This document shows positions 1 to 6,075 of a stretch of 6,366 bases of DNA, in pieces (position 1 is the first letter of the stretch; each line of letters opens with the position of its first letter). The DNA is taken from contig DYKW01000104.1 in the NCBI GenBank assembly GCA_020722405.1, positions 1 through 6,366 on the forward strand, read 5' to 3'. This stretch comes from Anaerolinea thermophila. Lineage in GTDB: Bacteria > Chloroflexota > Anaerolineae > Anaerolineales > DRKV01. The notes under the pieces are model-generated. The model did no database searches. It was given only the letters and a program-made list of their open reading frames with translations, and was not told the origin of the DNA. Both the position numbers and the translations under genes were made by a program.

Positions 1-24
1 CTGGGTGACAAATTGTTTTTGCCG

Positions 25-41
25 CCCGGAAGTCAATCGTC
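25..41. repeat. Short dispersed repeat, upstream copy
   Basis: CCCGGAAGTCAATCGTC shares its CCCGG and AGTCAATCGTC blocks with 487-504 inside cofE, with one nucleotide less between them. It abuts the CAGAT repeat cluster. Two copies in the window cannot establish a family; a genome-wide count would. Confidence 0.4.
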
Positions 42-106
42 CACAGATTGCACAGATGAGGCAGATAAAGAACAAAGAATCTGTGTAATCTGAGACATCT
101 GTGGAT
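41..106. repeat. 9-nt-periodic CAGAT/ATCTG inverted repeat
   Basis: CAGAT occurs at 44-48, 53-57 and 62-66, exactly every 9 nt. After a 12-nt A-rich spacer, ATCTG occurs at 79-83, 88-92 and 97-101, again every 9 nt. The two 27-nt arms (40-66 and 80-106) pair at 21 of 27 positions, the outer 9 perfectly. The right arm runs through the GTG start of cofE. I recall similar 'cacagatt'-type repeats as dispersed intergenic elements in Chloroflexota and other environmental genomes, but this was not searched. The function is unknown; the RNA could fold just upstream of, or over, the cofE start. Confidence 0.75.
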
Positions 107-907
107 AAAGAATCTTCAGTATCCGTGGACAAACTTACCCTCACCCCTCTCCCTAATATCCCCCTCATCCGCCCCGACGATGACCTGACGGATTTGATAC
201 TCACCTCTTGCAAGGATGCAAACCTGACTTTGCAAGAAAATGATATCCTCGTTATTGCCCAAAAGGTTGTCAGCAAAGCGGAAGGACGGCTGGTCAACCT
301 GGCGGATGTGACGCCCTCCCCCGCAGCACTGGAACTGGCTGCCCGAAGCGAGAAAGACCCGCGGCTTTGCGAACTCATCCTGCAGGAGAGCAAAGCAGTG
401 CTGCGGGTGCGCCCCGGCCTGGTGATTGTGGAGCACAAACTGGGCTTCGTGTGCGCCAATGCCGGCATTGACCATTCCAATGTCGCCCCGGCGAGTCAAT
501 CGTCTGCTCGCCCTGAAGATTTGTGGTATCTCCTGCTGCCCGAAGACGCTGACCGTTCGGCGCAACGTATCCGTGCCGGGTTGGAAGCCGCCGCAGGTGT
601 CCGGTTGGGCGTATCCATCATTGATTCGCATGGGCGCGCCTGGCGTGAGGGCACGGTTGGCGTGACGATTGGCCTGAGCGGTTTGCCGGCCGTGATGGAC
701 GAGCGTGGTTGGAAGGATTTGTTCGGCTACGAACTGCGCGTCACCGTGGTGGGCGTGGCCGATGAATTGGCCGCCGCGGCCAGTCTGATGATGGGACAGG
801 CCGCCGAAGGCACGCCGGTCGTGCACGTGCGCGGTTTCCCTTATCCATTGGGCGAAGGCCGTTTGCAAGACCTGTTGCGCCCCAAAGAAAAGGACTTGTT
901 CCGGTAG
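101..907 (+). CDS. cofE: Coenzyme F420-0:L-glutamate ligase (CofE)
   Basis: This cytosolic enzyme adds gamma-linked L-glutamates to the deazaflavin cofactor F420-0, using GTP and divalent metal. Family signatures are present in order: NDILVIAQKVVSKAEGR (47-63), GFVCANAGIDHSNV (115-128, with Asp124), DSHGR (175-179), and a C-terminal ADELAAAASLMMGQ...TPVVHVRG block (220-245). The acidic residues in AGID and DSHGR are likely metal or nucleotide ligands, by family analogy. At 268 aa it is slightly long for a stand-alone CofE (about 245-260), and there is no C-terminal nitroreductase domain as in FbiB. An in-frame TAA at 86-88 leaves only GTG at 101 or GTG at 125 as starts. Neither has a clear ribosome site, and 101 lies inside a repeat, so 125 (260 aa) is quite possible. 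Residues 129-139, just after the AGID motif, coincide with a short repeat also present at 25-41. No other F420 genes are in the window. The family call is firm; the start is not. Confidence 0.93.
   Translation: MDKESSVSVDKLTLTPLPNIPLIRPDDDLTDLILTSCKDANLTLQENDILVIAQKVVSKAEGRLVNLADVTPSPAALELAARSEKDPRLCELILQESKAVLRVRPGLVIVEHKLGFVCANAGIDHSNVAPASQSSARPEDLWYLLLPEDADRSAQRIRAGLEAAAGVRLGVSIIDSHGRAWREGTVGVTIGLSGLPAVMDERGWKDLFGYELRVTVVGVADELAAAASLMMGQAAEGTPVVHVRGFPYPLGEGRLQDLLRPKEKDLFR
487..512. repeat. Short dispersed repeat inside cofE, with hairpin
   Basis: The word CCCGG-CG-AGTCAATCGTC (487-504) nearly matches CCCGG-A-AGTCAATCGTC at 25-41, differing only in the short spacer. Here it also forms a stem of GGCGAG (490-495) with CTCGCC (507-512) around an 11-nt loop. 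In the protein it covers residues 129-139 (PASQSSAR), between the AGIDHSNV motif and the LLLPED block. It may be a repeat accommodated in a coding loop. Confidence 0.4.
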
Positions 908-952
908 GCTGTTGGGGTGTGTCATCTCAATGGCGCGGGGCCTTTTGGCGTT

Positions 953-990
953 CGTATTTGTTTACTGCTGAGAACGCAGAGAGCGCTGAG
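953..990 (+). repeat. Left terminal inverted repeat of GxxExxY unit
   Basis: These 38 nt match the reverse complement of 1385-1422 at 30 of 38 positions without gaps. The outer 20 nt fit CGTATYTGTTTACYGCWGAG (17 of 20 identical between arms). The inner part is a 9-nt-periodic run of GAG/CGC words (gagaacgca, gagagcgct). It ends directly before the ATG of the decayed gene at 991. Read outward-in from either end, both arms translate to a similar peptide, YLFTAE...AENAE or AESAE, which also shows the inverted symmetry. Confidence 0.8.
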
Positions 991-1362
991 ATGACAGAAC
1001 GGGAAAATCTTGACCAGATCACGGAGAGCATGATCGGTGCCGCTATTGAAGTGCACCGCGCTCTGGGGCCTGGCCTTCTGGAGTCGGCGTATGAAGCCTG
1101 TCTGACTTTTGGCCCAACGCGGCCTGAAGGTGGAACAACAGAAACCCCTGCCCGTGGTCTATCGGGAGGGCAAGCCGGATTGTGGCTACCGCCTGGACCT
1201 TCTCGTCGAAGAAGCGGTCATTGTCGAGGTGATGCTGATTCATCAGGCTCAGTTGCTTTCCTACCTGAAGCTTTCTGGTTGCAAGGTGGGCTTGCTGATC
1301 AACTGCAATGTCAGGGTCCTGCCTGAAGGATGGCATTCGCCGGGTGGTGAAGTACGGGCGAC
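991..1362 (+). pseudogene. Decayed GxxExxY-family protein (PD-(D/E)XK-like)
   Basis: The reading begins at ATG 991 with MTERENLDQITESMIGAAIE. It continues through VHRALGPGLLESAYEACL, which contains the G-x-x-E-x-x-Y signature (GLLESAY), and is then broken. After the codons for CLTF (near 1108-1112) the homologous reading jumps to another frame as LAQRGLKVEQQKPLPVVYRE, consistent with a 5-nt deletion. In that frame IVEVMLIHQAQ lacks about six residues normally found as VEVKA...LLPIHQAQ, so the likely catalytic lysine of the VEVK motif is gone. Near 1318-1326 the reading shifts again to LKDGIRRVVK; CCTG is tandemly duplicated there, a 4-nt insertion. Intact members are about 125-135 aa and their function is not well established. 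The expected intact sequence is from memory of the family. No single frame gives a full protein, so I call it a pseudogene. The right-hand end is approximate. Confidence 0.85.
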
Positions 1363-1375
1363 CGACCGGTCGCCC
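1356..1375. repeat. Palindromic repeat GGGCGACC-GACC-GGTCGCCC
   Basis: A perfect 8-bp stem (1356-1363 with 1368-1375) around a 4-nt loop lies between the end of the GxxExxY homology and the right inverted repeat. No T-run follows on either strand, so it is a poor intrinsic terminator. It resembles short GC-rich palindromes that recur in Chloroflexota genomes, but that resemblance is from memory. Confidence 0.6.
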
Positions 1376-1384
1376 CTCCAGATT

Positions 1385-1422
1385 CTCTGCGTTCTCCGCG
1401 GGCTCTGCGGTAAACAGATACG
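1385..1422 (-). repeat. Right terminal inverted repeat of GxxExxY unit
   Basis: This is the reverse-complement partner of 953-990 (30 of 38 identical, no gaps). With the left arm it bounds a unit of 470 bp. Similarity may continue outward with a gap: GCGTT lies just outside the left arm, and the minus strand outside the right arm reads GCGTTTGTCGTAA. The exact element end is therefore uncertain and no clear target-site duplication is visible. Confidence 0.78.
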
Positions 1423-1435
1423 TTACGACAAACGC

Positions 1436-1470
1436 TAAAAATAAAGAAGCGCGCCGTGTTGGGGCGCGCT
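1436..1470 (-). terminator. Intrinsic terminator of the aap operon
   Basis: On the minus strand, AGCGCGCC (1470-1463) pairs perfectly with GGCGCGCT (1455-1448) across a 7-nt loop, followed by the T-rich tail TCTTTATTTTTA (1447-1436). The stem begins 35 nt after the aapP stop codon, the position expected for the operon terminator. Confidence 0.82.
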
Positions 1471-1505
1471 CTCCTGTCTTTTCGCTTTTGGATTGGAAAA
1501 ACAAG

Positions 1506-2270
1506 TCAGTGGTGCAAAATCTGAGATAGGAACAATTTGGTGCGGTCTTCTTTCGGATTGTGGAAGACCTCTTCGGGAGGGCCACTCTCTATGATCTGCC
1601 CCTCATCGAAGAAGTACATTGTATTGGCGACCGCACGCGCGAAGCCCATCTCGTGGGTGACGACCAACATGGTCATCCCACTTTGTGCCAATTCAACCAT
1701 GACGTCCAACACTTCCTTGATCATTTCGGGGTCAAGGGCGGAAGTGGGTTCGTCGAAGAGCATGATTTTCGGTTTCATTGCCAGAGCACGGGCAATGGCT
1801 ACACGTTGCTGCTGTCCGCCGGAGAGTTGACCGGGGTATTTTTTGGCCTGTTCAGGGATGCCTACGCGTTTGAGTAGTTCCAAAGCGGTGGCTTCGGCCT
1901 CCTCTTTGCTGGTTTTGCGTACCTGAATGGGGGCTAGCGTGATGTTTTGCATCACCGTCAGGTGGGGAAACAAATTGAATTGCTGAAAGACCATGCCGGT
2001 TTCCATGCGGATTGCCTCGATGTTGCGCACATCATGGGTTAACTCGATGCCATTTACAATGATTTGCCCGCGTTGATGCTCCTCCAGGCGGTTGATGGTG
2101 CGGATGAAGGTGGATTTGCCCGATCCAGATGGGCCGAAAATAACCACCACCTCACCCTTGTGCACTTCCATATTGATGCCGCGCAATACGTGAAATTGTC
2201 CATACCATTTGTGGACATCCTGGCAAATAATAATGGGGTTGTGTCCGTCTATTTGCGGTTGATTACTCAT
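1506..2270 (-). CDS. aapP: Polar amino-acid ABC transporter ATPase (AapP/GlnQ type)
   Basis: This is the cytoplasmic ATPase that powers the AapJQM importer, working as a dimer on the inner face of the membrane. All nucleotide-binding motifs are present: Walker A GPSGSGKST (46-54), Q-loop FQQFNLF (95-101), signature LSGGQQQR (149-156), Walker B IMLFDEP (169-175), D-loop SALD (177-180) and switch His206. At 254 aa it is normal for the PAAT-family ATPases, with no C-terminal regulatory domain. I chose ATG 2270 because GGAGGA sits 4 nt before it; an in-frame TTG at 2282 would overlap that ribosome site. It starts 15 nt after the aapM stop and is the last gene of the operon. GlnQ, BztD and YhdZ are the same family; the neighbours make AapP the best name. 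Confidence 0.95.
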   Translation of the reverse strand: MSNQPQIDGHNPIIICQDVHKWYGQFHVLRGINMEVHKGEVVVIFGPSGSGKSTFIRTINRLEEHQRGQIIVNGIELTHDVRNIEAIRMETGMVFQQFNLFPHLTVMQNITLAPIQVRKTSKEEAEATALELLKRVGIPEQAKKYPGQLSGGQQQRVAIARALAMKPKIMLFDEPTSALDPEMIKEVLDVMVELAQSGMTMLVVTHEMGFARAVANTMYFFDEGQIIESGPPEEVFHNPKEDRTKLFLSQILHH

Positions 2271-2285
2271 GAGTTCCTCCAAGAT

Positions 2286-3512
2286 TTAGCGCTCTCCGAC
2301 ACCTAGCGCGGCTTCTAAACGGCGACTGGTGTAGGATAGCGCATAACTGAGCACGAAGTAGAACAGAGAGATGAAAAGAAAGACTTCACGTTGTGTGCCG
2401 ATGAACTTGGGGTTGGCAATGACACTGCGAGCGATGCCTAACAAATCGAGCAGCCCAACGATAGCGACCAAACTGGTGTCCTTGAACAGGGTGATGAATT
2501 GTCCCACCAGCACCGGAATGACGGTGCGTAATGCCTGCGGCAGAACGATAAAAACCATCGTTTGAAAGCCGTTCAAGCCCAGCGCGTAGGCCGCTTCGTA
2601 TTGCCCTTTGGGGATGGCTTGCAGGCCACCGCGTACGTTCTCGGCAAGATAAGCCGCGGCAAACATGACTATTACTACCATGGCACGGATGATGCGGTCG
2701 GGGTTGGCACCTTGTGGCAGGAAAAGCGGCAGCATGATCTGTCCCATAAACAATAGACTGATGAGTGGCACGCCGCGAATCAATTCGATGTACAGGACGC
2801 TGAATGAGCGCACGATGGGCAGGCTCGATTGTCGTCCCACTGCCAGCGCGACGCCAATTGGGAAGGATACCGCAATCCCAACGATGGCCAGCAGCACTGA
2901 GAGCAACAAACCACCCCAAAAACGGGTGGGCACATTGGGCATGAAAGCGGCTTCTTCTGCCCCGAAGCCCCTGATGAAAAGTACCGCCACCGGGAAGTAG
3001 GCAATCCACAGGCTGATAGTTACGCGTTGGAGACGTCTTGCCCAACGTTTCCCTAGCCACCAGAAAATCAACCCTGCAACCGATAGCCCGACCAGCAAGG
3101 CGCGCACGGACAATGAAAAAGGCAGCAACGCAATGAGAATGGGGAAGCCGAGCAAAACGCCGGCTACCGTTTCGCGTCGCCGTACCCATACCCCCCACGA
3201 TAAGCCGATGATGCCGGCCAGGATGTACAGGTCGAGCCAGAGGCGCCACACCTGGTCATTCTCGCCTGGAATCTGGCTGGGATATTGCCCTACCAGGAAC
3301 AAGCGCAAGTTGGCGGGGATGACTTCCCAACGGGCGGCGCTGAATGCCCAGATTAGGCTACTCCGCAGTACGACAAAGATAATTCCCAGGGTGACAATGG
3401 TCAACAGGGCGTTGTACCAGGTATTCAGCAAGTTCTTGATGACCCAGCCCAGTGCTGTCGAACGTTCTGAAGGGGGCGGTAAAAATTTTTTGGAAGAGTG
3501 TAAAGTTGTCAT
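2286..3512 (-). CDS. aapM: General L-amino-acid ABC permease AapM
   Basis: AapM is one of two non-identical membrane subunits forming the channel for L-amino acids. The protein has 408 aa. An N-terminal region (1-185) carries several hydrophobic segments (about 37-55, 94-110, 117-135, 137-152, 165-181). It is followed by a core His/Glu/Gln-type permease domain from about 200. The cytoplasmic EAA loop that docks on the ATPase is clear (306-328: EAAYALGLNGFQ...LPQAL). The extra N-terminal helices and the length fit AapM/YhdY/BztC rather than the 220-aa GlnP/HisM permeases. ATG 3512 follows the aapQ stop by only 2 nt, with GGAG 9 nt upstream inside the end of aapQ, suggesting translational coupling. 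No truncation is seen. Confidence 0.93.
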   Translation of the reverse strand: MTTLHSSKKFLPPPSERSTALGWVIKNLLNTWYNALLTIVTLGIIFVVLRSSLIWAFSAARWEVIPANLRLFLVGQYPSQIPGENDQVWRLWLDLYILAGIIGLSWGVWVRRRETVAGVLLGFPILIALLPFSLSVRALLVGLSVAGLIFWWLGKRWARRLQRVTISLWIAYFPVAVLFIRGFGAEEAAFMPNVPTRFWGGLLLSVLLAIVGIAVSFPIGVALAVGRQSSLPIVRSFSVLYIELIRGVPLISLLFMGQIMLPLFLPQGANPDRIIRAMVVIVMFAAAYLAENVRGGLQAIPKGQYEAAYALGLNGFQTMVFIVLPQALRTVIPVLVGQFITLFKDTSLVAIVGLLDLLGIARSVIANPKFIGTQREVFLFISLFYFVLSYALSYTSRRLEAALGVGER

Positions 3513-3514
3513 GG

Positions 3515-4699
3515 TTACCGCTCCACCAGTTGAATGCGTTTGTTGTACCAGTTCATGAAAGCCGAGGTCAACAAACTAAAGGTCAGGTAGGTCGCCATCA
3601 TGATAGCGGTCATCTCCACCGCACGTCCGCTTTGGTTGATAATCGTACCGTAGACGTGTACGATATCCGGGTAGCCAATGGCAATTGCCAGGGAGGAGTT
3701 CTTGGTCAAATTGAGGTATTGACTGGTGAGCGGGGGGATGATAACGCGTAATGCTTGGGGAAAGACCACCAGGCGTAGGGCTTCGAAACCGGTTAACCCC
3801 AATGCCCGCGCGGCTTCCACCTGCCCTTTTGAGACGGCCTGAATACCGGCGCGTACCACTTCTCCGATGAACGCGGCGGTGTACAACACCAGCCCAGAGA
3901 GTAATCCCATAAATTCAGGGGAGAAAACCTTGCCGCCGGTGATATTGAAGCCTTTTTCAGGCAATTGTGGCAGGGTCCAACTCAGCGGCGCCTGAGGCAG
4001 AATAAACCAACCCAGGATACCAATGCCTATCCAGGTGAGCAATGCCCATAACGTGAACATGGGCATACGCCCGGTTTTTTGTCCTTGACGGTAAAGTATG
4101 ATACCAACAATGATTGCAATCACCAGCCCGACGGCCAAAATGTAAAGGTAAGCACGGAAGGTCTCGGTGGGGATGCCCCATGGAAAAGCGACACCGCGTT
4201 TGCTGAGGTAAATATGGCCAATCGCAATGGCATTACGCACATCGGGAAATTTGAGAAATATCCCTTGATACCAGAAAATCAGGAAAACCAATAACGGAAT
4301 ATTGCGGAATAATTCTATGTAGCCTGTTGCCAGCCGGTTGAGGATCCAGTTGGTTGACAGGCGGCTTACACCGATGATAATGCCCAAAATCGTGGCGAAA
4401 ATGATGCCTAGCACGGATACCTGGATGGTGTTCAATATACCAACGAGGTAGGCACGCAGATAGGTGTCCTCTCGAGTATATTTGATTAAACTTTCCCCAA
4501 TATCGAAACTGGCTGTTAGTTTCAGAAATTTCAGACTCAGCGGCAATCCTATGGCTTCTAGCGAGCGGTTCATATTGCTCCACAGGATGTAGAGCGCGCC
4601 GAAGACCAGCACAAATGCCAGGATTTGCGCAAAAATATTCAGATAACGTTCGTCTCGCCAAAAGGGGATGGTGGGCTGTTCAGCGTTGTGAACGCTCAT
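3515..4699 (-). CDS. aapQ: General L-amino-acid ABC permease AapQ
   Basis: AapQ is the second channel subunit, paired with AapM. It has 394 aa. It opens with FWRDERYLNIFAQILAF, a start typical of AapQ/YhdX/BztB, leading into the first membrane helix (about 22-41). Further hydrophobic segments lie near 88-110, 128-147, 183-203, 215-233, 263-280 and 362-382. A long central insert (about 150-260) separates the permease core as in other AapQ proteins. The EAA loop is intact (295-317: EAARALGLTGFE...FPQAL). ATG 4699 has GGAG 8 nt upstream. It begins 80 nt after aapJ, behind a strong stem-loop, and ends 2 nt before aapM. Confidence 0.93.
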   Translation of the reverse strand: MSVHNAEQPTIPFWRDERYLNIFAQILAFVLVFGALYILWSNMNRSLEAIGLPLSLKFLKLTASFDIGESLIKYTREDTYLRAYLVGILNTIQVSVLGIIFATILGIIIGVSRLSTNWILNRLATGYIELFRNIPLLVFLIFWYQGIFLKFPDVRNAIAIGHIYLSKRGVAFPWGIPTETFRAYLYILAVGLVIAIIVGIILYRQGQKTGRMPMFTLWALLTWIGIGILGWFILPQAPLSWTLPQLPEKGFNITGGKVFSPEFMGLLSGLVLYTAAFIGEVVRAGIQAVSKGQVEAARALGLTGFEALRLVVFPQALRVIIPPLTSQYLNLTKNSSLAIAIGYPDIVHVYGTIINQSGRAVEMTAIMMATYLTFSLLTSAFMNWYNKRIQLVER

Positions 4700-4725
4700 G
4701 GACAGATCTCCAGGGTAAAGTAATA

Positions 4726-4763
4726 ACCTGGTGCGGGAAGGCTATTTGCCTTCCCGCACCGGT
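4726..4763 (-). terminator. Intercistronic stem-loop between aapJ and aapQ
   Basis: GGTGCGGGAAGG (4730-4741) pairs perfectly with CCTTCCCGCACC (4749-4760) over a 7-nt loop. Past a one-base bulge at 4729, three more pairs (4726-4728 with 4761-4763) extend it. On the minus strand the sequence after the stem is TTACTTTACC, too poor in T for full termination. It is best read as a partial terminator or 3'-end RNA stabiliser that raises binding-protein output over the permeases, a common arrangement in ABC importer operons. That role is inference. Confidence 0.75.
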
Positions 4764-4779
4764 GAGACGGGACGAAAAA

Positions 4780-5913
4780 CTAGCGGATAGGCGGAGCGTA
4801 CAAGATGCCGCCGTTGGTATACAGTTGGTTCAGCCCGCGTTCAATGTAGGTGGGAGTGTTTGGGCCGAGGTTACGGTCGTAGATTTCGGCGTAATTGCCG
4901 ACATACTTGATGATGTTGTAAGCCCAATCGTTGCTCAGGCCGAGTTTGGCGCCCATTTCGCCTTCCAGGCCGAGCATTTTCTTGATGTCGGGATTCTCGG
5001 TGCTGGCTTTGATGTCATCTACGTTGGCGGATGTAATGCCGTATTCTTCCGCCAGGAAGGTGGTGTACACTGTCCATTGGACGATGTCGTACCACTGGTC
5101 GTCACCGTGGCGCACCACTGGGCCGAGCGGCTCTTTCGAGATGGTCTCTTCCAGGATGACGTGCGCCGAAGGATCGGCCATCACGACGCGGCGGGCAACC
5201 AAACCAGATTTGTCCGTCGTGTAGGAGTCACAGCGGCCTTCTTCGTAAGCACCGGTGGCTTCATCGGCGGTTTCGAAGACCAGGGGGGTATAACTCAGCC
5301 CGCGGGCAGCGAAGGTATCGGCCAGATTGAGTTCGGTGGTGGTGCCAGCACCTACGCAGATGGTGGCGCCGTCCAGGTCTTCCAGGGTGGTGATGCCGCT
5401 ATCCTTGGTTACAATGAAGCCTTGCCCATCGTAGAAAGTGGTGGCGGTGAAGTTGGTTCCCAGTTCGGTGTCACGGGTCAGTGTCCAGGTGGTGTTGCGA
5501 ATTAGGACGTCAATTTCACCGGTTTGCAGGGCCGTGAAGCGTTCCTTGGCGGTCACCGGGCGGTATTCCACCTTGTTAGGATCACCAAAGATGGCGGCGG
5601 CCAACACTTTGCAGAAGTCAACATCAAAGCCGGAAAAACTGCCGTCTTCGTTCAGGAAGCCGAAGCCGGGAACGGACGAGTTTACGCCGCATACCACCTT
5701 ACCGCGATCTTTGACGGCTTGCAGTGTGTTGCCTGTGACAACAGGTTGAGCAGCTTCACCGCCACCGGCTGCGGGGACTTCAACCGTTACAATCACGGTT
5801 TCAATGATTTTTTCAGGGGCGGCCTGGGTTTGCACCCCACCACCACCACACGCGGTCACCAACAGGGCAGAGACCATCAGTAAGGCAAAGAGAACGAGTA
5901 ATTTGCGTTGCAT
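4780..5913 (-). CDS. aapJ: General L-amino-acid-binding lipoprotein AapJ
   Basis: AapJ captures L-amino acids outside the membrane and delivers them to AapQM. The 377-aa precursor has a lipoprotein signal: MQRKLL, a hydrophobic stretch, then lipobox V-T-A-C with Cys22 and GGGG. A linker rich in V, T, E and P runs to about residue 58. The binding domain starts near 63 (LQAVKDRGKVVCGVNSS) and shows hallmarks of the AapJ/BztA/YhdW group: GFDVDFCKVLAAAIFGD (95-111), RFTALQTGEIDVLIRNTTWT (125-144), and a C-terminal NRGLNQLYTNGG-like block (here ERGLNQLYTNGG). In Proteobacteria the homologue is a free periplasmic protein; the lipid anchor suits a monoderm cell. ATG 5913 has a strong AAGGAGG at 5926-5920, 6 nt upstream. 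It is the first gene of the operon. Specificity is broad or polar amino acids by family; the exact ligand cannot be read here. Confidence 0.95.
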   Translation of the reverse strand: MQRKLLVLFALLMVSALLVTACGGGGVQTQAAPEKIIETVIVTVEVPAAGGGEAAQPVVTGNTLQAVKDRGKVVCGVNSSVPGFGFLNEDGSFSGFDVDFCKVLAAAIFGDPNKVEYRPVTAKERFTALQTGEIDVLIRNTTWTLTRDTELGTNFTATTFYDGQGFIVTKDSGITTLEDLDGATICVGAGTTTELNLADTFAARGLSYTPLVFETADEATGAYEEGRCDSYTTDKSGLVARRVVMADPSAHVILEETISKEPLGPVVRHGDDQWYDIVQWTVYTTFLAEEYGITSANVDDIKASTENPDIKKMLGLEGEMGAKLGLSNDWAYNIIKYVGNYAEIYDRNLGPNTPTYIERGLNQLYTNGGILYAPPIR

Positions 5914-6063
5914 TTTCTTCCTCCTTAGTTTGAGTTGTGAAAGGATAGGTTAACAGGATAGGGGAATTGGGGATAGAACCGGTTTCAAATCAGGCCAATA
6001 GCACCTCCTATTTTGTGGGTTGATATTGTGAACTTGGTTGTGCAACGATGGGTAGGCATATAA
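5914..6063 (-). promoter_or_regulatory. Long 5' leader of the aap operon
   Basis: If transcription starts just after the TATAAT at 6075-6070, the aapJ leader is about 150 nt. It holds the aapJ ribosome site AAGGAGG (5926-5920). On the plus strand there are three direct GGATAG repeats at 5943-5948, 5956-5961 and 5971-5976, a GTTAAC palindrome (5949-5954) and an AACCGGTT palindrome (5977-5984). A second ribosome-site-like AGGAGGTG (minus strand, 6009-6002) is followed by no usable reading frame. I recognise no known riboswitch fold. Confidence 0.4.
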
Positions 6064-6075
6064 TGTTGAATTATA
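6059..6075. promoter_or_regulatory. TATAAT inverted repeat
   Basis: TATAAT (6059-6064) and ATTATA (6070-6075) form a perfect inverted repeat with a 5-nt centre, so a consensus -10 box occurs on each strand. This could be an operator overlapping the aap promoter, or a bidirectional promoter core. No credible gene lies to the right for a plus-strand transcript, so the plus-strand box may be non-functional. Confidence 0.4.

Larger units (their letters stand above)
953..1422 (+). mobile_element. Putative non-autonomous unit: TIR-GxxExxY-TIR
   Basis: A single small decayed gene is tightly enclosed by 38-bp imperfect inverted repeats, sitting between cofE and the convergent aap operon. The geometry is that of a small insertion-like cassette, but there is no transposase and no clear target duplication. 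Mobility is inference. The alternative is that the flanking 9-nt-periodic repeats are independent dispersed repeats that happen to lie either side of the gene. Confidence 0.45.

Noticed and set aside
1..93. A plus-strand frame open from the window edge to a TGA at 91-93 (starts LGDKLFLPPGSQSS), possible 3' end of an upstream gene.
   Set aside because: Most of it runs through short repeats (25-41 and 41-93), another frame is also open to position 88, and the short peptide matches no family I recognise.
116..925. Long minus-strand open frame opposite cofE.
   Set aside because: It mirrors cofE, is rich in His/Gln/Arg as shadow frames are, and shows no family motif; cofE has complete conserved motifs.
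908..952. Terminator for cofE in the short gap after its stop.
   Set aside because: No stem of useful length followed by a T-run is visible on the plus strand.
1043..1585. Minus-strand open frame of about 180 residues across the GxxExxY unit.
   Set aside because: It spans the end of aapP, the terminator, the right inverted repeat and the antisense of the pseudogene. Its YLFTAEPAENAEN segment is only the translated repeat.
2386..3249. Long second minus-strand frame within aapM.
   Set aside because: It is an offset frame of aapM with arginine/histidine-rich content and no membrane pattern; aapM has the EAA loop and helices.
4615..5505. Plus-strand open frame of 296 residues opposite aapJ.
   Set aside because: It is antisense to aapJ, glycine/valine rich, with no recognisable domain, and crosses the aapJ-aapQ stem-loop.
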